From NCBI GenBank assembly GCA_964642725.1, contig CAZXQG010000001.1:124001-188000 (forward strand): DNA of 64,000 bases, in the 5' to 3' direction. The notes beneath the pieces were generated by a model. It worked only from the letters and a program-made list of their open reading frames with translations, made no database searches and was not told the DNA's origin. Each line of letters starts with the position of its first letter. The stretch's first letter is position 1. Shown in pieces: positions 36,795-45,428 of the stretch. The stretch is from JAGVPT01 sp964642725. Its GTDB lineage: Bacteria; Bacteroidota; Ignavibacteria; UBA10030; UBA8401. Position numbers and translations under genes: made by a program.

Positions 36795-37679
36795 CTAATC
36801 GAATTGAATTAAAACTCCCGCCGAGCCCAGTCCGACGGTTGGATAAATTGAATAGCGCTTCTGGTGCGCATCTACCTCAAATTTTCCTATTGCCACGCCG
36901 AGCGCTCCGCCAACGATGACGTCCGAAAGCCAGTGATCGTGCTGAGTAATCCGGGAAACGCCGCAAAGTCCCGCGCATGTATATGCGATGACTCCAACCC
37001 ACTGAGGTTCCCGTTCGGCGATGACTGCCGCCAGGCTGAACGCTGTAATAGTATGTCCCGATGGGAAGGAATCGTAGGGGGAAAAACCTCCGCCTTCATA
37101 CCGTTTGAATATTGCCCGCGGTCCATACCAAATGTCCCTCCCGTTATACACAAAAGGACGGCTTCTTCCGAACATATGTTTCAGCACTTGAACGATGATC
37201 CCGGAATGGAGCATCGCTTGAGCGGCCAGCAATCCAGTACCCATTCGCGCGTCGTCCTCAAAAACCCAACCGTCTAAACAATAGAGTGCTGCGATACCAT
37301 AGGGAACATAAAACTGACCAAATTGCGTCGCAATTGGACTGACCGTTTGAACCCAAACATGTTCGTTCCGGAATCTGTAAACGTCTCTGGAAACCGGCTC
37401 GTCAACACCTATTGCGATCGCCGTTGTCGCAGCAATGCCGCCCCAGAGTAACGCTTCATGCTGATTCATGTGAAAGGGGGACGTCCACATCCTGGCCTCA
37501 TCGTCGAAGAAGGTATAAAAAAAATTCTGTTTCTCCGATTTTGGCGCGACGACAGCAGTTGCCTGGTCAGAAGAAGCCGGCCTGGATTTTGCGAGAGCGA
37601 TCGAATCCGGCTCTGTTTGCGAAAACGCAACAAATCCGGATAAGCAAAACGCTATTCCCCAAAGAACTATGCGCTTCAT
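36795..37679 (-). CDS. PAP2-family phosphatase
   Basis: Predicted membrane or periplasmic acid phosphatase acting on lipid phosphates such as undecaprenyl or phosphatidyl phosphates. Counting from ATG 37679 gives 294 residues, with a signal peptide (MKRIVLWGIAFCLSGFVAFS). The three PAP2 motifs are present: KHMFGRSRP, PSGHT, and SRITQHDHWLSD. The frame is open further upstream, but the signal peptide supports this ATG. The leader region upstream carries structured inverted repeats (37930-38040). Confidence 0.85.
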   Translation of the reverse strand: MKRIVLWGIAFCLSGFVAFSQTEPDSIALAKSRPASSDQATAVVAPKSEKQNFFYTFFDDEARMWTSPFHMNQHEALLWGGIAATTAIAIGVDEPVSRDVYRFRNEHVWVQTVSPIATQFGQFYVPYGIAALYCLDGWVFEDDARMGTGLLAAQAMLHSGIIVQVLKHMFGRSRPFVYNGRDIWYGPRAIFKRYEGGGFSPYDSFPSGHTITAFSLAAVIAEREPQWVGVIAYTCAGLCGVSRITQHDHWLSDVIVGGALGVAIGKFEVDAHQKRYSIYPTVGLGSAGVLIQFD

Positions 37680-37945
37680 ATCACCGCACTGACGGGCAGC
37701 AAAGAACAATTTACAGGGAGCGGCTTTTTTACAACGTCTCACGTTGAGAAACAAATTCGTCTTTCAAGTTATTAAAGAGGAAGAATTAAATTTCTCCTTG
37801 CCGACAACGCTCGAATTTCTTCCAGATCCTATCGACATCCATCTTGCTGTAACTTACACTCAGTGAAGCCTTGACAAAAATTATTTATCCGCTAAGGAAA
37901 TTCGGCCGTTTTTATTTGTTTATTTCTTCCTATAAAAACGCCAAA

Positions 37946-38035
37946 ACCTCTCTCATCGTCCGATGCGAATCCAGAGGTTTAATCTTTCCGCCGTAGCCTT
38001 TTTGCCAACTCCCGTCGGGACAAAGGCCTGAAGAA
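37946..38035 (-). ncRNA. Possible structured RNA leader upstream of PAP2 gene
   Basis: On the minus strand an inverted-repeat pair AAACCTCT...AGAGGTTT encloses an inner CATCG/CGATG stem (37946-37981). It is followed by a G-T-rich, T-ended stretch (GGCG then TTTTT). Upstream on the minus strand are a TCCCGACGGGA palindrome and GGCAAAAAGGC at about 37996-38020. The T-ended hairpin could be an attenuator. No known riboswitch family is assigned. Confidence 0.3.
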
Positions 38036-38135
38036 AATAGTGCTTCTTCGGCTAAAACGCAAGAGAGAATCAGGTTTCCAATTTGAGAGGAAGAAAGAGA
38101 ATTTGAACTTCGTCACAAATGGGGAAATTTAAAGC

Positions 38136-38178
38136 ATAAAAAAATTGCTCCCAAGGCCTTCGACAGGCGCCTGGGAGC
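38136..38178 (-). terminator. Intrinsic terminator of the 38210 gene
   Basis: On the minus strand, GCTCCCAGGCGCC at 38178-38166 can fold with GGCCTTGGGAGC at 38158-38147, and the stem is followed by AATTTTTTTA (bases 38146-38137). This is the stem plus U-tract of a Rho-independent terminator, starting 31 nt after the 38210 gene's stop. Confidence 0.8.
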
Positions 38179-38209
38179 TAATGGGAATCGCTACTGTCAG
38201 CGTTCGTAA

Positions 38210-39769
38210 TTATTTCAGTAACACCATTTTCTTCATCTGCACTTTGCCGCCGAACTCCAACCGGGAAAAATATATTCCGCTTGCCAAATTCGCGGCATTG
38301 AACTGGGCTTGATGGATCATGCCGGCTGCGGCTTCGCCGTCGAACAACGTGGCGACTTCCTGTCCGAGCACGTTAAATACTTTCAACACAGCCCGGCCGT
38401 TGGATGGAACGGTGAACTGAATTACCGTTGTAGGATTGAACGGGTTTGGATAGTTCTGGGAAAGAGAAAATATCGTCGGAATTTTTGCCGAAGTACCGGC
38501 AACGCCTGTTGTTGTAATATTAAAAACAATCCCGGTCTGGCCCGGATGAACAACAACATTCGGTACCATCTCATTCGGAGGTATATAATAATTCTGTAAA
38601 TACAGACTATAGTTGAAGATCTTATTGCTCACCATTATCGTGAAATTTCCCGAATTGTCTGTCCACACAAATGAAGCTCCCGTATCGGGATTTGATGCGC
38701 CAACCTGAACCGGGCTAGACATCGGATGCCCGTCCAGCTCAACCACTCCTTGAATAGTTGAGTTGACCTTATAGGAAACGAGGTTATAGAATAAACTGTC
38801 GTTCGTATGAAGTATCGGAAGTGTTTTTTGCGCAATCATGTGATCGGTGATACCGTTCCCATCATAGGTGGTGGATAGTATCCAATGTTGAGATTGAGTT
38901 TGCTCGATTTCGCCTTCCAAGAAACCAATTTGGAACAACCCTGTGCCATCCGTTTGAATATAGCGGCTAAAGTTGCTGAAATTCCCCGACGAAGCGCTCA
39001 CATAAACAGTATTTTGGATTGGCGTTCCTGAATCATCCTTCAAATAGCCCGCCACTTGTGCTGCCGCCGGCTGGAACACAAGATTAATGCCGCTTGGATT
39101 CGTGATAATCGTAATCGCAGTGTCTTGAGGAGTAATAATTGACGGAGGATATGGGTTAGTCTGAACTTGAACGTACCATGGATTCCCTGTCGTATCGGCG
39201 TTCATTTCAATTTGGAAATTACCCGATGCATCGGTCATGGCATCCCAGGAATTAGGCCTGCCGGAACCCGTACTTCGGCTGATTAGAACGTCAATGTATT
39301 GCGCGCTTTTGCCCGCAGGCGGAGTCACGTGTCCGGATATCAAATGTGCCGGAGAAGCCAGGTGCGATACTGTGCCTGCTTCGGTAGCAACGCTTGCACC
39401 GTTCGTAAACCTGAAAATATAATTTCCCGGTGAAATTCCCACCGGCTGATAAAATAATACATGGCCATCAGCCACTCCGTCCATATCTCCCGGACCATTC
39501 TGTCCTGTACCACCGTCGGTTTGTGTAAATACTCCGTAGGATACATCGGTGCCGGGATCGATCGTCCCGTTATGGTTGACGTCATACCAAACTTCAACTG
39601 TGACGGAAGCGCCAACGGGACAATTGTATTCCCATCTAAGAGTGTCTCCCGACACCAAACTGAAATTTGAACTCACATTGTTGATTTTCAGATTGGTGAT
39701 TTGTGCCGAAACCAAATATGGAATGCATAGCAAAGAAACAACTAACAAAACACGAAGAAAATTTTTCAT
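38210..39769 (-). CDS. Secreted protein with T9SS type A sorting domain
   Basis: A 519-residue T9SS cargo candidate of unknown function. The N-terminus is a signal peptide (MKNFLRVLLVVSLLCIPYLVSA). The middle has Ig-like/carboxypeptidase-regulatory-like beta repeats (for example SGHVTPPAGKSAQYIDVLIS and AQVAGYLKDDSGTPIQNTVY). The last about 90 residues form the type A sorting tail: IFSLSQNYPNPFNPTTVIQF, then VFNVLGQEVATL and ASGIYFSRLEFG ending KKMVLLK. A terminator follows the stop codon. A decayed relative of the same C-terminal type lies just upstream at 39874-40006. Confidence 0.88.
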   Translation of the reverse strand: MKNFLRVLLVVSLLCIPYLVSAQITNLKINNVSSNFSLVSGDTLRWEYNCPVGASVTVEVWYDVNHNGTIDPGTDVSYGVFTQTDGGTGQNGPGDMDGVADGHVLFYQPVGISPGNYIFRFTNGASVATEAGTVSHLASPAHLISGHVTPPAGKSAQYIDVLISRSTGSGRPNSWDAMTDASGNFQIEMNADTTGNPWYVQVQTNPYPPSIITPQDTAITIITNPSGINLVFQPAAAQVAGYLKDDSGTPIQNTVYVSASSGNFSNFSRYIQTDGTGLFQIGFLEGEIEQTQSQHWILSTTYDGNGITDHMIAQKTLPILHTNDSLFYNLVSYKVNSTIQGVVELDGHPMSSPVQVGASNPDTGASFVWTDNSGNFTIMVSNKIFNYSLYLQNYYIPPNEMVPNVVVHPGQTGIVFNITTTGVAGTSAKIPTIFSLSQNYPNPFNPTTVIQFTVPSNGRAVLKVFNVLGQEVATLFDGEAAAGMIHQAQFNAANLASGIYFSRLEFGGKVQMKKMVLLK

Positions 39770-40526
39770 TTGAAGCCTCCTTTATATAGTGAAAAACTGT
39801 ACAATCCCTCAGCCAATACCATTGATAAGAGTCACTATAAATAGCCGATTTTTCGCTTGAAAAGTGCCCAATACTATTTAACGAGGAGTAATTTCTTCAT
39901 TTGCATGCCATTGCCAAATCGAAGCTGCGCAAAGTAGATTCCGCTTGCCAATCGGGAAGCATCGAATGTCGCTTGATGGTACTCACCCGCTGTTGCTGTA
40001 TGGTGTTATTCCCTCCTATGATGGATGACTGACCGATGTTAAATCGTTTTCATGGTTTGGGACGAGCCGGCTTTATTCGGTGCGAAAAAAATCTTTGATA
40101 CGGGTTAAAGATAAATGAGCCTGAACGACGGACAATTTTCTCCGTTCAGTTTTGACATCGTAGCGTCACTTAACTCATGCATTTCTTGCCTTTTGGAATT
40201 GCTGCACATTACAAGTTCTTTACTTACACAACTCTCCCCGCTGACCGAAATACTCTTTTGGAAAGCATTCCATCCACGGTTCAAACTACTGGTATGATAC
40301 GCCGATTCGTCTATTCATCACTGAGAGTCTGGACGAAAATGGCACTATTGATAGATTGAGTATTATAGTAACGGCACTTTTTTTCGGCGAGGTAGGTCGT
40401 TGCCGAAAGCTTGTAATAAAGATACAGCCTGGAAGAATAAAAGGCAAATAAATTGTAAGATTGCAGGCTTGTTCGGGGTCAACATACAGAACGGATATTT
40501 TTACGGAAAAGCAATACTGTCGGTTA
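39770..40526. other. Gene-poor interval with remnants
   Basis: The 757-nt interval holds the sorting-tail remnant (39874-40006), an 8-bp inverted pair TATAGTGA/TCACTATA (39785-39792 and 39832-39839), and an open stretch at about 40227-40451 on the plus strand reading WYDTPIRLFITESLDENGTI before a stop. The latter lacks a credible start and has no recognised family; it may be another decayed gene piece. Confidence 0.5.
39874..40006 (-). pseudogene. Remnant of a T9SS sorting-tail gene
   Basis: Minus-strand translation gives GEYHQATFDASRLASGIYFA, then QLRFGNGMQMKKLLLVK and a stop codon at 39876-39874. This is the end of a type A sorting domain, very like the tail of the 38210 gene. An in-frame stop sits about 8 codons upstream and no signal peptide or body is found, so it is a fragment left from a larger cargo gene. 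Confidence 0.7.
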
Positions 40527-40763
40527 TTACTTCGCTACTGTTTCTTCCTCAACATACTCTAACGTTTTGATAATTTTTGCAAACCGTTCCGGCATCACGG
40601 CGAAAGCATGGTCCCAGCAGAGAGTGTTAGAAATGAACCAATTTGCAAGCGTGTCGCCGTCATCGTTCGACCATCGATCCCAATGGCCGTCGCTTGGGCG
40701 CTGAATTCTCCACGAGAATTTTTTTCCGCATTGGCTGCACGTTGAATTTTTCATCATGGACAT
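40527..40763 (-). CDS. Small CxxC protein of unknown function
   Basis: A 78-residue protein: MSMMKNSTCSQCGKKFSWRI, then an acidic and Trp-rich middle and an acidic C-terminus. The CSQC pair near the N-terminus suggests a zinc-ribbon-like end, with one more Cys in TLCWDHAF. ATG 40763 is supported by GGAGG 8 nt upstream. It lies 21 nt downstream of the NlpC/P60 gene and may be co-transcribed. It is not recognised beyond the CxxC pair. Confidence 0.6.
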   Translation of the reverse strand: MSMMKNSTCSQCGKKFSWRIQRPSDGHWDRWSNDDGDTLANWFISNTLCWDHAFAVMPERFAKIIKTLEYVEEETVAK

Positions 40764-40784
40764 AAAGAGGCCTCCGCTGATGTG

Positions 40785-41963
40785 TTACCGACGAATAGAA
40801 ACCTCCGGCATCGTCGGCGATGTTGGGATGATTCTTCGCGCACAAATGAACGATTTCACCTTATTGGCATCGAATACTGGCGAGGCCGGGTCAAGGCTGT
40901 TTATTTTCACCATACCCGAGGAATGGATGAACGACCTATCCTTTAAATAGAGCGCCACATGGAGAATCTCTGCCGGATTATTGTTACCGGCTCTGCGGCC
41001 AAAAAACAATAAGTCACCTTTGCGCAGATTTTGAAATTTTTCCCCGGGCGAAATCTCAACTCCTTGTCCCGCCTGCTGGTAGGCGTCGCGGTTGAGCTGC
41101 ATGCCGTTCATCAGATACACTGTCTTTGTAAAACCGGAGCAGTCCATGGCTTTCGTGGAGGTGCCTCCCCACAGATATGGCACGCCAAGAAGCGACCGCG
41201 CTGTTTTTTCAACTCCATCGGGTGACGGCTTTGTGGTTTTCTTCCACGATTCGAAATCTGTTACGCTTCCGGCCGGTACAAACCCTTTTCTTCCGTCCGG
41301 TAATTCGACCATTGTCCACGTCCCCGCATTGCCCGCATTCTTCAAGAGGGAACCGGCGACAAGGTCGGAAACAGGATACGAACGCGGCTGCGGATCCTGA
41401 CGCACTGTCTCGTACGTCGACAAGACGATGACCTTTCGCGCGGTCGCCCATCCATCCGACCCGCTTTTAGCACAAAGAACAAACGAATCGTCTTTCATCC
41501 AACCAAGGTATTTATCCGACGTCTGAACATAGTACCATCCGGAACTCTCTCTCAACACTTTCACAACGCTCCCCATTGTCGCCTGCGAAATGAGCTCTGC
41601 GGATTCATCGGGGTCTCCCCTCATATTCGCTACACTCACCCGTACTATGCCCCAGCTTTGTCCGGCAAGCCGCGCGTCGGGCAGAACGGTGATGCCGTCC
41701 GTGATTTTTTTGACAAGCGGAGCAACGGCGTCGATGACCGCTTGCTTCGCTTCCGCGTTGTCGACCTCACCGAGAAGAGCGATCCCTTTGTTCGTTCTCT
41801 TTGTGGTGATATCAAAGATCGCAAGCTTTTTGTCCGGCGCATATTTTGTCCGCACCCGTGCGATAACATCCGCAAAACGCCGGTTCTCCTGCGAGAGGTC
41901 AGAACATCCTATGAGAGAGAGGAAAAAAGAAAAAAGAAAGAAAATGGAGATAATTCGTTTCAT
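40785..41963 (-). CDS. NlpC/P60 lipoprotein hydrolase with BON-like and SH3 domains
   Basis: A predicted cell-wall peptidase anchored as a lipoprotein. From ATG 41963 it has 392 residues: MKRIISIFFLFSFFLSLIGC with a lipobox (LIGC), a BON-like segment (ALLGEVDNAEAKQAVIDA), then two bacterial SH3-type regions (VANMRGDPDESAEL..., and VIVLSTYETVRQDP...). The C-terminal C40 domain has the catalytic Cys275 in AMDCSGFTKTV and His335 in EILHVALYL. The frame is open upstream but the lipoprotein signal decides the start. NlpC/P60 enzymes cleave peptide bonds in murein stem peptides. Confidence 0.85.
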   Translation of the reverse strand: MKRIISIFFLFSFFLSLIGCSDLSQENRRFADVIARVRTKYAPDKKLAIFDITTKRTNKGIALLGEVDNAEAKQAVIDAVAPLVKKITDGITVLPDARLAGQSWGIVRVSVANMRGDPDESAELISQATMGSVVKVLRESSGWYYVQTSDKYLGWMKDDSFVLCAKSGSDGWATARKVIVLSTYETVRQDPQPRSYPVSDLVAGSLLKNAGNAGTWTMVELPDGRKGFVPAGSVTDFESWKKTTKPSPDGVEKTARSLLGVPYLWGGTSTKAMDCSGFTKTVYLMNGMQLNRDAYQQAGQGVEISPGEKFQNLRKGDLLFFGRRAGNNNPAEILHVALYLKDRSFIHSSGMVKINSLDPASPVFDANKVKSFICARRIIPTSPTMPEVSIRR

Positions 41964-42038
41964 GCTCGTCTTTTTGTTCTCGAAATGGCTGTAATGCTTA
42001 ATATACAAAATCAACAAAAAAAACGCGAGGAGAAACAC

Positions 42039-42253
42039 AGTAGTGGGGTCTTTTGGTTCTCATCGTAAAAACTGATGTTCACCCTGATCCCGCCGAAAAG
42101 CGGCGGGACGCGACGGTCTCCTTCTGAGTCATAGGCTCATGCGCCTCCGGCGCAGACGCGCTCCGCTTGCTCAGGATGAGCCGTCGCGGCGGAGTCGAAG
42201 GGACCAGTTTAGCATCGCTTGGTCTCCACATTCATTCAAAAGACCCCACTACC
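42039..42253. mobile_element. MITE-like non-coding element, copy B
   Basis: 215-bp relative of the element at 11466-11653. The left end reads AGTAGTGGGGTCTTTTG and the right end, in reverse complement, GGTAGTGGGGTCTTTTG. It is flanked by AGAAACAC (42031-42038) and AGAAAAAC (42254-42261), an imperfect 8-bp target duplication. The interior is non-coding and has palindromic stretches (for example CCGCCGAAAAGCGGCGG). No transposase gene of its own is present, so movement would need one elsewhere. Confidence 0.75.
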
Positions 42254-42297
42254 AGAAAAACCTCGAGGTGATGTTACATTTCGCTTACCCGTCTATA

Positions 42298-42374
42298 GAT
42301 GTCGGACACCTTATCGAGAAAATTGTAATATGTCGAAATTTCTTGTAAGGCAGCCTAACAAGGTGTCCGGCATC
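42298..42374. repeat. Inverted-repeat pair adjacent to MITE copy B
   Basis: GATGTCGGACACCTT at 42298-42312 matches the reverse complement of AAGGTGTCCGGCATC at 42360-42374 at 14 of 15 positions, with a 47-nt spacer. It may be the two ends of a shrunken insertion element or a separate hairpin. Confidence 0.6.
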
Positions 42375-42649
42375 TGAGTAGTGTCCTATTTTGGGTCAAC
42401 TATTAAAATACTTCAGTCGTGCGAATCTAATCGAGTCCGCGGTGGAGGGACGGAGTGAAGAATTCATGACGATTGCGCATCGTAAATCAACGAAGCCCCA
42501 ATGTCGTGGATCATTCTCCCGACTTCGTCGGGATCAGGATGACAGTACAATGCATTCTAAGGTGCTCACTACTCAAATTAGGAAACTACCGGCATCTGCG
42601 CAAACTGGAACAAAACCGGCATGGTAAGTTCATTAAAAGACATCGCCGG

Positions 42650-44332
42650 TCAGGCCGTAAACGTCGACCGGAAGAATCTGTTTGAAGCGGCGACAACCGC
42701 AATGACAAAAATCATTAATAGCGTGCTGTAGACCGCCGCACCGCCGATGTTAAACAACCGAAGTTGAGAGAGAATTTCCACCGAAATAGGCTTTGTGCTG
42801 TAGGAATACAAGAGGATGGACGACACAAATTCTCCGACCGAGTTAATGAACACAAGTAAAGTGCCGGACACAATCGAAGGCATAATGACAGGAAGAATAA
42901 TTTTGCGAAACGTCCGTCCGCCCGGCGACCCCAGAGACTCAGCGGCCTCCTGCAATGAGGGATGGACGGCATCGAGTCCTGCGGCGGTGGAACGATAAAG
43001 CAACGGCAGGTTTCTTACAGCATAGGCAAGCGGCATAATCCAAAATGTTCCAACCAAAATTGACTGGAATGAAAACAGTGAAGGCCTGTTGAAACTCAGA
43101 ATTAAGCCGACGGCGATAACGGTCCCCGGAATTCCGAACGGCAGCGAGATGGCCATTTCCAAAAGCCTCCTTCCGGGAAACTTTTTTCTGCTGATGAGGT
43201 ACGCAGCCATTACACCAATTACGACTACCAAAACAGCGGCTGTCAGGGACATCCGGATGCTGTTGATAAACGGGTCAAGAAGATGTGGTTCCCCAAACAA
43301 CCGGCGATAGTTTTCGACAGTGAATGATGACGGGAAAATCTGGTACGTCCAGGTGCCTTCTTTTATAAACGAAAGAACAACGATGGTTGCAACCGGAAGA
43401 GCGAAAAGAATAGCAAGCGCCAGCGTTAACCCTACAACAACGATCTTCGTGAACCCGCCGTGAGAGATCTTGGAAGACGGACCAGTTCCCTTCGAACTCA
43501 TGCGATGCCGGTGAGTATCTTGCCACCATCTCAGCAAAAAAAGAATGCATACCGAAATGATCGACAACAGTATTGCCAGGGCCGCGGCGGAAGAATTGTC
43601 GCCGTTAAGTTTTGCAGTATAGATTTCGAGCGTGAGGAACCGCGTCGTTCCTCCGAAAAGCAGCGGTGCAGAAAACGAGGCCATACTCGACATAAATGTT
43701 ATCAACGAGGCACCCACAAACGCCGGCGCGAGCATCGGGAAAAGAATTCTCCAAATGGTGCGGGCCCGGCTTGCGCCTAAGCTCGCTGACGCATCGAGTG
43801 CGTTGCCATCCAACTGCGAAAGGGCTGAAGAAACAAAGAGATAAAAATATACATAAAAGGAATAGATGTGGACAAGGACAATCCCCGTCCATCCGCCCAC
43901 GGTAAAGAATGAAGGATCGATGCCGGAGAGCATGGCAAAAACGCGGGAAAGCATACCGCTCTCTCCGACCAAAAATAAAAAAGAAATTACACCGACTAAC
44001 GGCGGCAGTGCAAGCGGAATAAGCACAACTTTCGAGAGGACTGATTTTGCCGGAAACTCAACATACTGGAAAACGTAGGCGATGAACGTTCCTACAACCC
44101 CGCTACCGACAACGCTGAGGATAGAAATGGCAACGGAGTTGAACGTCGCCTCAAGCAAGGAAGAGCGGAATAAATGATTGTACGACTGAAACGAGTATCC
44201 GTTTGCCCCGGTCCCAAGGCTTTCTTTCACAAGTTCATACAACGGGAAAAAAATGTATCCGCAAACGAAAAAGACGATGATACACAGCAACGAACTTGAA
44301 GCGGCGGTAAACCGCCTCGTTGGGTTATTCAT
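42650..44332 (-). CDS. Fe(III)-type ABC transporter permease (fused, two-half)
   Basis: Inner-membrane permease of an FbpB/AfuB-like importer. Translation from ATG 44332 gives 560 residues. The frame is open upstream, but this ATG overlaps the ATPase gene's stop by 8 nt and starts the membrane part (MNNPTRRFTAASSSLLCIIV). Two homologous halves each carry about six membrane segments and an EAA loop for contact with the ATPase: LDASASLGASRARTIWRILF in the first and LQEAAESLGSPGGRTFRKII in the second. The substrate is inferred from the family. Confidence 0.85.
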   Translation of the reverse strand: MNNPTRRFTAASSSLLCIIVFFVCGYIFFPLYELVKESLGTGANGYSFQSYNHLFRSSLLEATFNSVAISILSVVGSGVVGTFIAYVFQYVEFPAKSVLSKVVLIPLALPPLVGVISFLFLVGESGMLSRVFAMLSGIDPSFFTVGGWTGIVLVHIYSFYVYFYLFVSSALSQLDGNALDASASLGASRARTIWRILFPMLAPAFVGASLITFMSSMASFSAPLLFGGTTRFLTLEIYTAKLNGDNSSAAALAILLSIISVCILFLLRWWQDTHRHRMSSKGTGPSSKISHGGFTKIVVVGLTLALAILFALPVATIVVLSFIKEGTWTYQIFPSSFTVENYRRLFGEPHLLDPFINSIRMSLTAAVLVVVIGVMAAYLISRKKFPGRRLLEMAISLPFGIPGTVIAVGLILSFNRPSLFSFQSILVGTFWIMPLAYAVRNLPLLYRSTAAGLDAVHPSLQEAAESLGSPGGRTFRKIILPVIMPSIVSGTLLVFINSVGEFVSSILLYSYSTKPISVEILSQLRLFNIGGAAVYSTLLMIFVIAVVAASNRFFRSTFTA

Positions 44333-45332
44333 TGATAACCTTCCGTTCAATCGAACCGGCAAAAGAAAGCAATGCGAGTTCACCGATGTCGCCGACAAAT
44401 CCACTATCCGAAGACGAACGGATCGCCTTGACAACTTGCCCCGCAAAGTCGACGGTGTACTCGATGCTTGAACCGGAGAATTGTTTATCAATGATCCGGC
44501 CGGCCGCTTTTCCTGAACCGGCCGACAAGATAATTTCTTCCGGTAAAACTGCAAGGAGTTCTTTCCCGGTAAGATTGGTAATGCCGAAGTATTCCCCGCA
44601 AATTTCCCGTGAGAATAAATTTGCGTGTCCGATAAACGCAGCTGTGAAGGCGTTGCCCGGATGAAAATATAGTTCGTCAGGAGCTCCGATTTGCTGCACG
44701 ATTCCATGACTTAGAACCCCGATGCGGTCAGACAATGCCAGCGCTTCCCCTTGGTCATGTGTAACATAGACCGTCGTAATACCGACTTCACGTTGAAGGC
44801 GTTTAATTTCCGTTCGCGTTTCGAGACGGAGCGCATAGTCGAGGTTTGAAAGCGGTTCATCGAATAGCAGAACCCTGGGCTCAACGACAACAGCCCGAGC
44901 AACCGCAACCCGTTGCTGTTCACCGCCGCTCAACAAAGGCACGGGAATATCCGCTTTGTCTGCGAGATGAACTTTATCCAAAATATGCTGGACTTTTGCC
45001 CGGATTTCATTAACCGGTATTTTTTTCACTTCGAGGCCGTACGCGACGTTCTCGAACACTGTCATGTGCGGAAACAACGCGTAATTTTGGAAGACGATTC
45101 CGACGTTCCGTTTCTGAGGAGGAAGCGCCGTAATGTCGACGCCGTCGATGAGTATGGTTCCCGACGAAGGCGCCTCAAGTCCTGCGATTATTCGAAGCAG
45201 GGTCGTTTTGCCGCAGCCGCTGGGGCCAAGAAGGGAAAAAAATTCGCCGTCGCGGATTTCTATCTCGATCGGCGCAAGTGCTGGAAGCGTACCGAAAGAT
45301 TTTGAGAGATTGTGGAGATGAAGAGAAGACAA
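44325..45332 (-). CDS. ABC transporter ATP-binding protein
   Basis: ATPase subunit of the importer, 335 residues. Motifs: Walker A GPSGCGKT at 36-43, signature LSGGEQQR, Walker B VLLFDEPLSNLD and switch His in VYVTHDQGEA. A C-terminal domain of about 100 residues fits the TOBE/FbpC type. The start is TTG at 45332; I found no ATG in frame nearby and no clear ribosome-binding site, and a 7-bp tandem repeat lies just upstream. The stop overlaps the permease gene by 8 nt. Confidence 0.9.
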   Translation of the reverse strand: MSSLHLHNLSKSFGTLPALAPIEIEIRDGEFFSLLGPSGCGKTTLLRIIAGLEAPSSGTILIDGVDITALPPQKRNVGIVFQNYALFPHMTVFENVAYGLEVKKIPVNEIRAKVQHILDKVHLADKADIPVPLLSGGEQQRVAVARAVVVEPRVLLFDEPLSNLDYALRLETRTEIKRLQREVGITTVYVTHDQGEALALSDRIGVLSHGIVQQIGAPDELYFHPGNAFTAAFIGHANLFSREICGEYFGITNLTGKELLAVLPEEIILSAGSGKAAGRIIDKQFSGSSIEYTVDFAGQVVKAIRSSSDSGFVGDIGELALLSFAGSIERKVINE

Positions 45333-45338
45333 GAGAAC

Positions 45339-45387
45339 AATTAAGAATTAAGAATTAAGAATTAAGAATTAGAAATTAAGAATTAAG
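45339..45387. repeat. AATTAAG heptamer tandem repeat
   Basis: Four exact AATTAAG units at 45339-45366, a degenerate unit, then two more to 45387. It lies 7 nt upstream of the TTG start of the ATPase gene and contains stop codons in the coding frame. On its far side is GATTGTTCATTGTTGATTGT, related in reverse complement to sequence at about 48640-48660. Confidence 0.8.
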
Positions 45388-45428
45388 GATGAAGAGCTGA
45401 GAAGATGTTGATTGTTCATTGTTGATTG

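Larger units (their letters stand above)
41964..42649. other. Gene-free patch with mobile-type repeats
   Basis: A 686-nt gap between the NlpC/P60 gene and the ABC permease. It contains the MITE-like copy B (42039-42253), a second inverted-repeat pair (42298-42374) and a possible third decayed element (42376-42574). No credible gene is present. Confidence 0.7.

Noticed and set aside
37930..38040. c-di-GMP-I (GEMM) riboswitch
   Set aside because: The diagnostic core GACGCAAAGCC is not seen; only GGCAAAAAGGC and a GGCTACGG-like stretch recall it. The region is reported as an unassigned structured leader.
40115..40359. Plus-strand ORFs in the gap before the small CxxC gene
   Set aside because: No recognised domain or start context, and they overlap each other in different frames. 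I list the region as gene-poor with possible remnants.
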